From NCBI RefSeq assembly GCF_014645235.1, contig NZ_BMLM01000002.1, positions 728,696-792,695 on the forward strand: a DNA stretch of 64,000 bases, in the 5' to 3' direction. Below the pieces are notes generated by a model. That model was not told where the DNA came from. It saw nothing but the letters and a program-made list of their open reading frames with translations, and searched no databases. The DNA is from Agrococcus terreus (GTDB lineage: Bacteria > Actinomycetota > Actinomycetes > Actinomycetales > Microbacteriaceae). Position numbers and translations under genes: made by a program. Below are positions 7,625 to 18,897 of the stretch, one piece after another (the stretch's first letter is position 1; each line of letters begins with the position of its first letter).

Positions 7625-8280
7625 GGATGCGGCGCGGCCGGCGGCCCGGCGGGTGGTACCGGCGGGGCGATCGGCGGTGCGCCCGCCGCCGCGGCGACCT
7701 CCGCGGCGGCCCGTCGCGCCTCGCGCCGCGCGATCGCGAGCCACGTGCGCGGTCCGGCGAGCCAGCCGACGAGCGCCGAGGCGCCGATCGACAGCAGCAC
7801 CCACGCGAGCACCACGACCCACGCCGCCACGACGCCGCCGAGCAGCATGAGCAGCCCCAGCAGCCAGCTCGACAGGGTCGAGAGCACGGCCTGCAGCGCC
7901 GTGCCGAGCGCGGCGCCGCGGAGCGTGACAGCCGCCGCATCCGGGACGCCGCCGCGGCGCAGCCGCCGCACGCTCAGCCAGCAGCCGAGCGCGCCCGCGC
8001 CGACCGCGAGCACCACCGCCACGAGCACGACCGGCACGAGCCAGCCGGCGTCGAGCCCCTCGACCCAGCGCACGACGGGCATCGTCCACTCGCGATCGTC
8101 GAAGAGGTCGACGACCGCCGCGCGCAGCACCGCGACGACGAGCGCGGCGACCAGCAGCCCCCACACCAGCGCGGCCCCCGCTGACACGAGCGGCAGCCCG
8201 AGCGCGCCCGCCGCCCTGGCCGCGGCCGCCTGCGCGGGATCGAGCGGATCCGGCCGTCGCCTCGCACCCGTCCGCGCCAT
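7597..8280 (-). CDS. Hypothetical membrane protein (partner of 8292-9395)
   Basis: A 227-residue protein with four strongly hydrophobic segments (for example GAALVWGLLVAALVVAVL and LGLLMLLGGVVAAWVVVLAW) and a Pro/Ala-rich C-terminal tail. No family is recognised. ATG 8280 is used; a GTG at 8295 is in frame and overlaps the TGA of the upstream gene (GTGA), so coupled translation from there is possible. It is the second gene of a pair of Pro-rich polytopic proteins, suggesting a joint membrane role, but none can be named. Its last codons lie in the terminator hairpin. Confidence 0.65.
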   Translation of the reverse strand: MARTGARRRPDPLDPAQAAAARAAGALGLPLVSAGAALVWGLLVAALVVAVLRAAVVDLFDDREWTMPVVRWVEGLDAGWLVPVVLVAVVLAVGAGALGCWLSVRRLRRGGVPDAAAVTLRGAALGTALQAVLSTLSSWLLGLLMLLGGVVAAWVVVLAWVLLSIGASALVGWLAGPRTWLAIARREARRAAAEVAAAAGAPPIAPPVPPAGPPAAPHPHVSGPPSA

Positions 8281-8291
8281 GCCCGGCGGCC

Positions 8292-9395
8292 TCACGCCCG
8301 CGTCTGCCACGCGTGCCGCCCGGTCCCCTCGAGCTCCGCCGCGTCGTGGGCGCGAGCGGCGGCCTCGGCCTCCGCGGCGACGCGCAGCGGGTCGATGCGC
8401 TCGCGCGAGGTCGAGAGGAAGAGCCAGCCGAACAGCAGCCCGACGCCGCCGGAGAGCACCACCGCGATCGCCAGGAGGCCGAAGAGCAGCGACCACATCG
8501 AGCCGGTGGTGAGCGACGCATCCGTGCTCACTAGCAGCGAGAACAGGCCCGTGAAGAGCGCGATCGGCCACGTCGCCGAGCCGACGAGGCCCGTGGCGGC
8601 CGTCGTGCAGAGCCACGCGAGCCACGCAGAGCGGTGCGGCCGCGCGATGCCCTCATGCCGCTGCCAGAGCGCCTGCGCGAGCCAGCCGACCGCGAGCAGG
8701 GTGCCGCACACGAGCAGCACGACGAGCGCGGTGGCCCACAGCCGCTCGGGCAGCGCCCAGAGCGCGACGGCGGACGAGAGCGAGTCGCCCTGGATCTCGT
8801 CGACGCCCTCGCCGCTCGCGTGCAGCAGCGCCGCGAACCCGACGACGAGCGTCGCGGCGACGAGCAGGTGCGTCGCGAGCGCCATGACCGTCTGCCCGAG
8901 CCACGCGCCGAGCAGCGCGGCGGCGCGCTGCCGGCCGGTCCAGGGGATGCGCGGCGGGGGCGCGTAGGCGTACGGGGGGCCGGCGTATCCGTACCGCTGC
9001 GTCGCGTGGCCAAGCCGCGGTGCGTCGCCGAGCTGCGGTGCGTAACCGGGCGGCGGCGCGTAGCCGGGCGGCGGCGGGGCGTACGCATGTGGCTGCGGCG
9101 CATGGCCTGGCGGCGGCGCGTACCCGGGAACCTGCCCAGCCCACCACGGACCCGAGGCCGGGTTCGCGACCGTCGCTGGCCGCCACGCGGGCGGCGGCGC
9201 GGCACGGCGCCGCGCGGCGCGCTCGGCCGCACGCTGCTCGAGCGCGGTCGCGGGCACGAGCCGGTCCTCCGGCGCGGCGGCCGAGGCCCGGAGGCGCGCT
9301 GCGCGGCCCGAGGCCGCCGCGCGCGCGGCCGCATCCGCCGGCACCGGCGAGTCGGCGCCGGGCGGCGGCGGTGCGCCGGTCGGGTCGTGCTCCAC
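8292..9395 (-). CDS. Hypothetical Pro/Tyr-rich multi-pass membrane protein
   Basis: A 367-residue protein. Residues 1-60 are Ala/Arg-rich. Residues about 70-150 are low-complexity with repeats of the type YAPPPGYAPQ, as in many actinobacterial membrane proteins with disordered cytoplasmic heads. At least five hydrophobic segments follow, and a short Ala-rich helix ends it. No enzymatic motif is visible. The GTG start at 9395 is preceded by TAGGTT and six bases, a leaderless layout. First gene of a pair with the smaller membrane protein downstream. Confidence 0.7.
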   Translation of the reverse strand: MEHDPTGAPPPPGADSPVPADAAARAAASGRAARLRASAAAPEDRLVPATALEQRAAERAARRRAAPPPAWRPATVANPASGPWWAGQVPGYAPPPGHAPQPHAYAPPPPGYAPPPGYAPQLGDAPRLGHATQRYGYAGPPYAYAPPPRIPWTGRQRAAALLGAWLGQTVMALATHLLVAATLVVGFAALLHASGEGVDEIQGDSLSSAVALWALPERLWATALVVLLVCGTLLAVGWLAQALWQRHEGIARPHRSAWLAWLCTTAATGLVGSATWPIALFTGLFSLLVSTDASLTTGSMWSLLFGLLAIAVVLSGGVGLLFGWLFLSTSRERIDPLRVAAEAEAAARAHDAAELEGTGRHAWQTRA

Positions 9396-9477
9396 GGGGC
9401 GAACCTACGCGGACGCGCTGGACGACGGCCCGACGCGGCCGCCCCTCGGGGCGCCGGGCCGGGCCGGTCGCATCTGC

Positions 9478-9912
9478 TCAGTCGCGCCGCTGCGGGCGCC
9501 AGACGACGACCTGGTTGGCCTTCGTCGGGCGGGCACCCGCGCGGATCGTCGTGATGCCGGCGGTGCCGGCGGCGAACACGCGCCGCCCCTGCTGCTGCAT
9601 CACCGCATCCGCGAGCGCCCCCTCGAGCTCGCGCACGCGGGCGCGCAGCTCGCGGTTCTCGTCGCTCATGTCGAGGATGCGGCGGATGCCCTCGAGCGAG
9701 ACGCCCTCGCCCGAGAGCAGCTGCACCTGCCCCAGCCGCCCGATGTCGCGCATCGAGTAGCGGCGGGTGTTGCCCGCCGTGCGGCTCGGCTGCACGAGCC
9801 CGAGCCGGTCGTACTGGCGCAGCGTCTGCGCGTGCAGGCCCGCGAGCTCGGCGGCCGCCGCGATCGAGAAGATCGGGGAGGTCTCGTCGAAGCCCTCGGG
9901 CACGCCGCGCAT
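9478..9912 (-). CDS. hspR: HspR, MerR-family heat-shock repressor
   Basis: A 144-residue MerR-type repressor. The N-terminal helix-turn-helix and wing carry the HspR signature FSIAAAAELAGLHAQTLRQY, then DRLGLVQPSRTAGNTRRYS. A short coiled coil (about 80-110, ENRELRARVRELEGAL) follows. HspR binds HAIR repeats and needs DnaK as co-repressor, a feedback that fits its position as last gene of the dnaK operon. Its ATG overlaps the dnaJ stop (TGATG). The three HAIR loci in this window (clpB, dnaK, the ClpC-like gene) are its likely targets. Confidence 0.95.
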   Translation of the reverse strand: MRGVPEGFDETSPIFSIAAAAELAGLHAQTLRQYDRLGLVQPSRTAGNTRRYSMRDIGRLGQVQLLSGEGVSLEGIRRILDMSDENRELRARVRELEGALADAVMQQQGRRVFAAGTAGITTIRAGARPTKANQVVVWRPQRRD

Positions 9913-10868
9913 CAGGACGCCTTCGCCTTCGCGATGAGGTCGGCGCGCGGCGACTCGGCCGGGCTCGCCGCCTGGAACGCCTCGAGGTGCTCCCGCTGCT
10001 CCTTGGTGAGGTGGCTCGGCACCGCCACCTGGATGGTCGCGAGCAGGTCGCCCGTGCCCTTCTTCGCGGCGACGCCGCGGCCCTTGACGCGCAGCACGCG
10101 GCCGGAGGGCGTGCCGGGCGCGACCTTGAGCCGCACCGGCTCGCCGCCGAGCGTCGGCACCTCGATCGTCGCCCCGAGCGCCGCCTCGGCGAACGTGACG
10201 GGCACGTCGACGCGCAGGTGAAGCCCGTCCATCGTGAAGACGGGATGCGGGCGCACCGCGACCGTCAGGATGAGGTCACCGGGCTCGCCGCCCGAGGGCG
10301 ACGGGTCGCCCTTGCCGGCCAGCTTGATCCGCTGGCCGTCGTGGACGCCCGCGGGCACCTTCACGGTCATCGAGCGGCCGCCGACGGTGAGCTTGAGCGT
10401 GTCGCCCTGCACCGCCGACTGGAAGTCGAGCGCCGCGCGGGCCGTGACGTCGCGGCCCTTCGCGGGTCGGCGCTGGCCGAAGCCGCCACCGAACCCGCCG
10501 CCGCCTCCGAACATCCCGCCCAGCAGGTCCTCGAAGTCGCCCTGGGAGTACTGCACGCGCGGGCCGCCGCCGAAGCCGCCGAAGACGTCCTCGAAGCCGC
10601 CCGAGCCGCCGGGCGCGAAGCGCGGACGGCCGCCGGCCATCGCGCGCACCGCGTCGTACTCCTGCCGCTGCTTGGGGTCCGCGAGCACGGAGTGCGCCTC
10701 GGAGATCTCCTTGAAGCGCGCCTCCGCGTTCGCGTCACCCGGGTTCGAGTCCGGGTGGTACTGCCGCGCGAGCTTGCGGTACTGCTTCTTCAGGTCGGCA
10801 GCGGAGACGTCCTTCTGCACGCCGAGCACGGCGTAGAAGTCCTTGTCGAACCAGTCGTTGCTGGCCAT
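9912..10868 (-). CDS. dnaJ: DnaJ/CbpA-type co-chaperone without zinc finger
   Basis: A 318-residue J-domain protein. The J domain (about 8-75) holds the catalytic HPD in RQYHPDSNPGD. A Gly/Phe-rich region (about 85-135) follows, then the two-barrel C-terminal substrate domain. The four CxxCxGxG zinc repeats of classical DnaJ are absent, so this is the CbpA/DnaJ type-B form common in actinobacterial dnaK operons. It stimulates DnaK ATPase and delivers substrates. The ATG at 10868 has GGAGGAGG upstream. It lies 17 bases after grpE and its stop overlaps the hspR start. Confidence 0.93.
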   Translation of the reverse strand: MASNDWFDKDFYAVLGVQKDVSAADLKKQYRKLARQYHPDSNPGDANAEARFKEISEAHSVLADPKQRQEYDAVRAMAGGRPRFAPGGSGGFEDVFGGFGGGPRVQYSQGDFEDLLGGMFGGGGGFGGGFGQRRPAKGRDVTARAALDFQSAVQGDTLKLTVGGRSMTVKVPAGVHDGQRIKLAGKGDPSPSGGEPGDLILTVAVRPHPVFTMDGLHLRVDVPVTFAEAALGATIEVPTLGGEPVRLKVAPGTPSGRVLRVKGRGVAAKKGTGDLLATIQVAVPSHLTKEQREHLEAFQAASPAESPRADLIAKAKAS

Positions 10869-10885
10869 CCGCCTCCTCCCCTAGC

Positions 10886-13625
<2,740 letters not shown>

Positions 13626-13703
13626 TTCCTGGGCTGTGGATCCGCTCTGAGGATCGGGGCGGCTCCGGGCCGGTTCCCGCCGGCCGCCGGATAGCGTGGC
13701 CGC

Positions 13704-14387
13704 ATGGCTCGGGAACGCCGCTGGCTCTATCGCGAGGTCACGCGGCACTCCGTCGCGTCGCTCGTCGCGGGCGTCTTCGCGAGCGTCGCCGTGGCCGTGC
13801 ACGCTGCGGGCGGCGGCCGGCTCGACCACATCGGCACGACGATCGTGGCCCTGACGCTCGTGTTCGGCGCCTACGGTCCCGCGTTCCTCTGGCTCTCGGG
13901 CCTCGCGTTCGCCGGGCTCTCGGGCGATCGGCTGCGCGCCCGCGTGCGCCGCTCGGAGGAGCGCAGCCGGTTCGTGCGGTGGCTCTACCTCGGCGGGCCG
14001 CGCTCCTGGGCGCTGCTCATCGTGCTCATCGGCGTCGTCTCCGTCGTGCTGCTCGCCACGCGCGGCGACGCCGACCTGCTCGTGCTCGCGTCCTGCGTCG
14101 TGGGCGTCGTCGGCACCTGGGTGCTGCTCGTCGCGATCTTCGCGATCGAGCACATGCGCGGATGGGCGGAGCGGGGCGGGCTCGCGTTCCCGGGCGAGGG
14201 GTCGCGAGGCTTCGCCGACTTCGTCTACCTCTCCGTGCAGCTCTCGACCACCTTCTCCTCGGCCGACGTCGCGCTCGAGACGACGGATGCGCGGCGCCTC
14301 GCGACCCTGCAGTCCGTCGTCGCGTTCGCCTACAACGCGGTCGTCATCGCGGTGCTGGCCTCGCTGCTGGTCTCGATCGCGGGCTGA
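13704..14387 (+). CDS. DUF1345 family membrane protein
   Basis: A 227-residue protein with five to six membrane helices. The family hallmark is the segment FADFVYLSVQLSTTFSSADV before the last helices, which resembles an ion-channel pore region, and the final helix FAYNAVVIAVLASLLVSIAG. DUF1345 proteins have no assigned function. ATG 13704 is preceded by TAGCGT with a six-base gap and no Shine-Dalgarno, so a leaderless transcript is likely, divergent from dnaK. Confidence 0.82.
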   Translation: MARERRWLYREVTRHSVASLVAGVFASVAVAVHAAGGGRLDHIGTTIVALTLVFGAYGPAFLWLSGLAFAGLSGDRLRARVRRSEERSRFVRWLYLGGPRSWALLIVLIGVVSVVLLATRGDADLLVLASCVVGVVGTWVLLVAIFAIEHMRGWAERGGLAFPGEGSRGFADFVYLSVQLSTTFSSADVALETTDARRLATLQSVVAFAYNAVVIAVLASLLVSIAG

Positions 14388-14415
14388 CCGACCCGCGCGG
14401 CCGCCTCGCCGAGGG

Positions 14416-15567
14416 CTAGGCGATCACGCGCCGCGGCGAGCGCACGATCCAGCGCGCGAGCAGCGGCCCGCCGATCGCCGTGAGCAGCACGTAGCAGGCG
14501 GCGAGCGCCCCCACCTCGGGGTAGCCGGCCGCCACCGCGACCGCCGCGATCACGATCGAGAACTCGCCGCGCGCCACCAGCGCCGCGCCGGCGCGCAGCC
14601 GGCCCTTCCGCTGCACCCCGTCGCGCCGCGCCGCGATCCAGCCCGTGCCGAGCTTCGTCGCCGACGTGACGACCGCGAGCAGGATCGCCGCGGGCAGCAC
14701 CGGCAGCAGGTCGGCCGGCACGATCGGCAGGCCGAACGAGAAGAAGAAGATCGCCGCGAACAGATCGCGCAGCGGCCCCAGGATCGAGCGGGCGCGCTCG
14801 GCGATCGAGGGCGGCACCGCGATGCCGACGAGGAACGCGCCCACCGCCGCCGAGGCGCCCAGCAGCTGCGTGAGGCCCGCCACGAGCAGCGTCACGCCGA
14901 GCAGGCGCAGCAGCACCTGCTCGTCGCTCGGGTGGCTGAGCAGCCGGCCGAGGCCGTCCGAGGCGCGGCGAGCGGCGACGAGGATCGCCGTCACCGCGCC
15001 CACCGCGAGCGCCACCGCGCCGAGCGCCTGCCACCACTCAGCGCCCGTGAGCACCGCGATGAGCACGGGCAGGAAGATCGCCATCGCGATGTCCTCGATG
15101 ACGAGCAGGCTCAGCACCGCCGGCGTCTCGCGGTTGCCGAGCCGGCCCAGGTCGTCGAGCAGCCGCGCCACGATGCCCGATGACGACACCCACGTGACGC
15201 CCGCGATCGCGAGGCACGCGGGCAGCGGCATCCCGAGCAGCAGCGCCACGAGGAAGCCGGCTGTCGCGTTGAGCCCGACGTCGACGAGGCCCGAGCGCCC
15301 GTGCCGCTGCAGCGACTGCTGCAGCTCCTGCGCCGTGAACTCCAGCCCCAGCATGAGCAGCAGCAGGAGCACGCCGATCTCGGCCGCGGGGCCGATGAAC
15401 GGCTCCGCGTGGCCGAGGTCGACGAATCCGCCCGCCCCGACCGCGAGGCCTGCGAGCAGCATGAGCGGGATCGGCGAGATGCCGATGCGGTGCGCGGCGA
15501 GTCCCAGCAACGAGACCCCGAGGACGACCGCGCCCAGCTCGAGCAGCAGGGCGGCGACCTCGTGCAC
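14416..15567 (-). CDS. CPA2-type K+/H+ (cation/proton) antiporter, membrane subunit
   Basis: A 383-residue protein with about 12 helices of the Na+/H+ exchanger fold. Visible are the discontinuous-helix region (ITPV-like WVSSSGIVARLLDD), the conserved acidic motif in LLVIEDIAMAIFLPV and the late GALVARGEFSIVIA segment. It lacks a C-terminal TrkA-N domain. The GTG start at 15567 comes two bases after the stop of a TrkA-C-type regulatory gene, an arrangement like KhtT-KhtU of Bacillus. It would expel K+ (or another cation) for H+ across the cytoplasmic membrane, gated by that subunit; ion specificity is inferred. Confidence 0.9.
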   Translation of the reverse strand: MHEVAALLLELGAVVLGVSLLGLAAHRIGISPIPLMLLAGLAVGAGGFVDLGHAEPFIGPAAEIGVLLLLLMLGLEFTAQELQQSLQRHGRSGLVDVGLNATAGFLVALLLGMPLPACLAIAGVTWVSSSGIVARLLDDLGRLGNRETPAVLSLLVIEDIAMAIFLPVLIAVLTGAEWWQALGAVALAVGAVTAILVAARRASDGLGRLLSHPSDEQVLLRLLGVTLLVAGLTQLLGASAAVGAFLVGIAVPPSIAERARSILGPLRDLFAAIFFFSFGLPIVPADLLPVLPAAILLAVVTSATKLGTGWIAARRDGVQRKGRLRAGAALVARGEFSIVIAAVAVAAGYPEVGALAACYVLLTAIGGPLLARWIVRSPRRVIA

Positions 15568-15569
15568 GG

Positions 15570-16052
15570 CTAGCCCCGGCTGAGCCGCTCGCGCAGCTGC
15601 GCGAGGCCCTCCTGCGAGCCGATCGCGACGAGGATGTCGCCGCCCAGCAGCTGGTCGTCGGGGCCGGGCGCCGCGATGACGTCGTCGGCGCGCACGATCG
15701 CGACGATCGAGCATCCGGTCCTCGTGCGCGCCTTCGTCGCCCCGAGCGGGCGGCCCGCGTAGGCCGAGCCCTCGTCGAGCCGGATGCGCGCCGACTCGAG
15801 CCCGGGGATCTCGCGGGTGAGGTCGAGCATCCCCTCGGCGATGCGCGGCGCGCCCAGCACGTCGGCGAGCGCGTCCACCTCGTCGTCGGCGAGCGCGAGC
15901 TCAAGCCGCACGTCGTCGGGGTCGTCGCGGCCGAGCACGCACAGGTCGGCCTGGCCGTCGCGGTGCACGACGATGCTGAGCGGCACGCCGCGCCGCGTCG
16001 TCAGGTCGTACCGGACGCCGATGCCGGGCAGGAGCGTCTGCGTGATCTCCAC
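15570..16052 (-). CDS. Antiporter regulatory subunit with TrkA-C domain (KhtT-like)
   Basis: A 160-residue soluble protein. The N-terminal half starts MEITQTLLPGIGVRYDLTT, typical of KhtT-like subunits. The C-terminal half is a TrkA-C/RCK-C domain (about 85-158: IRLDEGSAYAGRPLGATKAR through LGGDILVAIGS), the ligand-sensing module that in some relatives binds nucleotides such as cyclic di-AMP. It probably gates the antiporter encoded directly downstream. The GTG at 16052 is preceded by GATGAT and six bases, a leaderless layout that also explains why the protein starts at MEITQ rather than at earlier in-frame codons. Confidence 0.87.
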   Translation of the reverse strand: MEITQTLLPGIGVRYDLTTRRGVPLSIVVHRDGQADLCVLGRDDPDDVRLELALADDEVDALADVLGAPRIAEGMLDLTREIPGLESARIRLDEGSAYAGRPLGATKARTRTGCSIVAIVRADDVIAAPGPDDQLLGGDILVAIGSQEGLAQLRERLSRG

Positions 16053-16245
16053 CTCCGCATCATCCCACCGCGGGCTCGCCGCGGCACCGCAGGTTCGGCG
16101 CAGGGATGCGGGCGCTGCGGCGGCGGTCGGCTCGGCCGGCATCGGGGCCGTCCGGCCCGGCGACCGCTCCGGCGGGCGCGACGCGCCACCCGCGGTTCGC
16201 CCGCGCGACGCCGTCGCGCCACCTCGCGGCAATACGCTCGGCACC

Positions 16246-17718
16246 ATGAGCGCCCCTCAGGCATCGCGGCCAGCCTCCGACCCCGCCGAGCTCGTGCAGC
16301 CGTCGCAGGCGGGCGTCGCGCCCGTCGAGCGGCGGGAGCTGCGCCGCCGCGCGACCGCCTGGGCGCTGTGGGACTGGGGATCCGCGTCGTTCAACGCCGT
16401 CGTGACGACCTTCGTCTTCAGCCGGTACATCGCCTCCGACCTCTTCGTCGACCCGGCGATCGTCGACGCCGCCGGCGAGGACGGCTCGCCGGAGCTCACC
16501 CGCGCGCTCGCCGAGAACGCGTCGATCGTCGCGTGGGCCGTCGCGATCGCGGGCGTGCTCGTGGCACTGCTCGCGCCCGTGATCGGGCAGCGCTCCGACG
16601 GCGGCGGGCGCCGCAAGCTCTGGGTCGCGGTGAACACCGGCGTGACGATCGTCGCGATGGTCGGGATGTTCTTCGTCGCGCCCGTGCCCGAGTACATCTG
16701 GCTCGGCGCCGCGCTGCTCGCGGTCGGCAACCTGTTCTTCGAGTTCGCATCGGTCAACTACAACGCGATGCTGCACCAGGTGTCGACGAAGGCGTCGCTC
16801 GGCCGCACCTCCGGCTTCGGCTGGGGCATGGGCTACGTGGGCGGCATCGTGCTGCTGGGCGTGCTGCTCGTGGTGTTCATCGGCACGGGCGACTCGGGCG
16901 GCCTCGTGCCGCTGCCGAGCGGCCGTGACGGGGGCGCGCTCGACATCCGCTTCGCCGTGCTCGCCTCGGCGGTGTGGTTCCTCGTGTTCGCGATCCCGCT
17001 GCTGCTGCGCGTGCCCGAGCTGCCGCCGACGGGCGCCGCCCCGCCGCGCGTGGGCCTGCTCGAGTCGTACCGCATCCTCTTCCGCACCATCGGCCGCATC
17101 GGCCGCCAGGCGCCGCGCACGCTGCTCTTCCTCGTCGCCTCCGCGGTCTTCCGCGACGGGCTGTCGGGCGTGTTCACCTTCGGCGCGATCATCGCCTCGT
17201 CGGTGTTCGGCTTCTCGTCGTCGGAGGTCATCCTCTTCGCGATCGCCGCGAACGTCACCGCGGGCATCGGCACCTTCGTGGGCGGCTGGGCCGACGACCG
17301 CTTCGGGCCGAAGGTCGTCATCATCGTCTCGCTCGTGGCGCTCGTGCTCTCCGGATCCGCGGTGCTGTTCGTCGAGGGCAAGGGGCTCTTCTGGGTCTTC
17401 GGCCTCGCGCTCTCGACCTTCGTCGGCCCCGTGCAGGCGGCCTCGCGCTCGTTCATGGCGCGCATCACGCCGGAGGGCCGCGAGGGCGAGATGTTCGGCC
17501 TCTACGCGACCACGGGCCGCGCGGTGTCGTTCCTCGCACCGGCGCTGTTCGGCGTGTTCGTCTCGATCGCCGGCGACACCCGCTTCGGCATCCTCGGCAT
17601 CGTGCTCGTGCTGCTCGTGGGCCTCCTGCTCGTGCTCCCCGTGCACCCGAGGCCGACCCTCATCGACTCCCCCACAGCGCCGCCCGCCCCGCCGCGCACC
17701 CCCGAGTCCCCGCGCTGA
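16246..17718 (+). CDS. UMF1-type major facilitator transporter
   Basis: A 490-residue MFS carrier with about 12 membrane helices. The start ATAWALWDWGSASFNAVVTT is the UMF1 (Atg22-like) signature, and the GQRSDGGGRRK loop between early helices is the MFS A-like motif. The second half opens with FRDGLSGVFTFGAIIAS and later has GWADDRFGPK. UMF1 proteins are probable exporters or amino-acid/peptide-type carriers; the substrate is unknown. The ATG at 16246 has TACGCT exactly seven bases before it. Divergent from the antiporter pair and ends just before the first of two related hairpins. Confidence 0.9.
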   Translation: MSAPQASRPASDPAELVQPSQAGVAPVERRELRRRATAWALWDWGSASFNAVVTTFVFSRYIASDLFVDPAIVDAAGEDGSPELTRALAENASIVAWAVAIAGVLVALLAPVIGQRSDGGGRRKLWVAVNTGVTIVAMVGMFFVAPVPEYIWLGAALLAVGNLFFEFASVNYNAMLHQVSTKASLGRTSGFGWGMGYVGGIVLLGVLLVVFIGTGDSGGLVPLPSGRDGGALDIRFAVLASAVWFLVFAIPLLLRVPELPPTGAAPPRVGLLESYRILFRTIGRIGRQAPRTLLFLVASAVFRDGLSGVFTFGAIIASSVFGFSSSEVILFAIAANVTAGIGTFVGGWADDRFGPKVVIIVSLVALVLSGSAVLFVEGKGLFWVFGLALSTFVGPVQAASRSFMARITPEGREGEMFGLYATTGRAVSFLAPALFGVFVSIAGDTRFGILGIVLVLLVGLLLVLPVHPRPTLIDSPTAPPAPPRTPESPR

Positions 17719-17733
17719 CCCGCCTCGCGACAG

Positions 17734-17798
17734 CCGCACATGTGCACGAAGTGGTTGTTCTCGCGCGCGCAGAGCAACCGTTTCCTGCACATGTGCGG
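17734..17798. repeat. 65-bp hairpin repeat, copy A
   Basis: Arms 17734-17761 and 17771-17798 (28 nt each, 24 matches) with a nine-base loop. The outer arm is CCGCACATGTGCA. It lies between the MFS gene and the 3' end of the DUF559-like gene. Copy B at 18811-18875 shares the outer 13 bases, the loop length and the inner AGAGCAACCGTTTC segment, so the two are members of one repeat family. Confidence 0.85.
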
Positions 17799-17827
17799 TC
17801 AGGAGCCGCTCCGGAGCGGGGATGCCA

Positions 17828-18748
17828 TCAGGCGCGGCGCGCGAAGGCGGCAGACAGGCGCTGGATGAGCGGCGTCGCCGGGCCGCGGACGTCGGCGCTC
17901 GTCGCACGCACCACGATCCAGTCCTCCGCCTCGAACGCCGCGTAGCGACCGATGTCGCGCTGCCACTGGCGTCGCTCGCGGTGCCCGTCTCCCTCGAACT
18001 CGATGGCGATGCGCAGATCGCGGTAGCCGAGATCCGGCCGGCGCTCCTGGCCGTCGATGAGCACGAGCGGGTGCACCTCGGGCTCGGGGAAGCCCGCCAG
18101 GACGATCGCACGCCTCGTCACGCTCTCCCACCGCGAGTCGACGCCCTGCCGTGCGTCGCGGAGCGCAGCGCGGAGCGCGGGCACGCCGTTGTGGCCGCGG
18201 CACCGCGCGAGGAAGGCCTCGAGCGCAACGGGATCGGCGTGCGGGCGCGTGGGCAGCTCGAGGTCCGGGTAGCGCCAGGAGTCGGTGAGGAGCGCGTCGA
18301 CGACGTGGACGAGCGGCTCGTGGGGCATGCGCCGGGCGAGCGTGAGCGCTGTCGCGACGGGGCCGAGCACGGGCAGGCCGCGGTGCGCGCCGACGTCGAG
18401 CAGCCCGGCCGCGTACGCGATCTGCCGCGTGCCGCGCCCGGTGCCGCGCGTCGCGCCGTGCGGGCGGGCGATGACGAGAGGCTCTTCCTGCCGCCAGTCC
18501 GAGGGGAGCGGCAGGCCCCAGAGCCGCGCTGCGGTCTCGGCCGCGAACACGTGCCCCGCGCCCATCCGCTCCGCGTACGCCTGCGCCGCCTCGAGGAGCG
18601 ACCCGATGCTGTGCGCGCGGACGCCGTGGAACGGCCGCAGCAGGTCGGACGCTCGCATCCGCTGCCGCGTGACTCCGTGGCTCGCGCCCTCGGCGGCCCG
18701 GAACGGCCGCCCGGCGATGGCGTCGGGCAATGGGTTCGGCGTGCGCAT
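17828..18748 (-). CDS. AbiEi/DUF559-like protein (putative nuclease-fold C-terminus)
   Basis: A 306-residue protein. The N-terminal part (about 1-180) resembles AbiEi-type antitoxin proteins of actinobacteria (FAAETAARLWGLPLP, then a beta-rich region). The C-terminal part (about 210-300) matches the DUF559/very-short-patch-repair nuclease-like fold, with RRPDLGYRDLRIAIEFEGDGH containing the expected D...E-x-E-type acidic cluster and a following H/K-poor helix. No AbiEii-like toxin gene is adjacent. The ATG at 18748 is preceded by GAGGAT and six bases. Bracketed by two copies of a 65-bp hairpin, it may be part of an acquired unit. Function is inferred only from fold. Confidence 0.75.
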   Translation of the reverse strand: MRTPNPLPDAIAGRPFRAAEGASHGVTRQRMRASDLLRPFHGVRAHSIGSLLEAAQAYAERMGAGHVFAAETAARLWGLPLPSDWRQEEPLVIARPHGATRGTGRGTRQIAYAAGLLDVGAHRGLPVLGPVATALTLARRMPHEPLVHVVDALLTDSWRYPDLELPTRPHADPVALEAFLARCRGHNGVPALRAALRDARQGVDSRWESVTRRAIVLAGFPEPEVHPLVLIDGQERRPDLGYRDLRIAIEFEGDGHRERRQWQRDIGRYAAFEAEDWIVVRATSADVRGPATPLIQRLSAAFARRA

Positions 18749-18810
18749 GCGCGCATCCTCGTCTCCTGCCCGATCCGCCCGCGCCGTAACCGCCTCCGCC
18801 TGTGGACGAC

Positions 18811-18875
18811 CCGCACATGTGCATGAAACGGCCGTTCTGACACCGCCAGAGCAACCGTTTCATGCACATGTGCGG
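18811..18875. repeat. 65-bp hairpin repeat, copy B
   Basis: Arms 18811-18838 and 18848-18875 (25 of 28 matches) with a nine-base loop; outer arm CCGCACATGTGCATGAAACG. It lies between the start of the DUF559-like gene and the start of the 2H phosphoesterase gene, so it transcribes as neither gene's terminator. Same family as 17734-17798. Confidence 0.85.
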
Positions 18876-18897
18876 GTGACTGCGGGAGGGTGAGGGG

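Noticed and set aside
17828-18748. Complete AbiE-type toxin-antitoxin system
   Set aside because: Only the AbiEi-like/DUF559 protein is present; no AbiEii nucleotidyltransferase toxin is adjacent.
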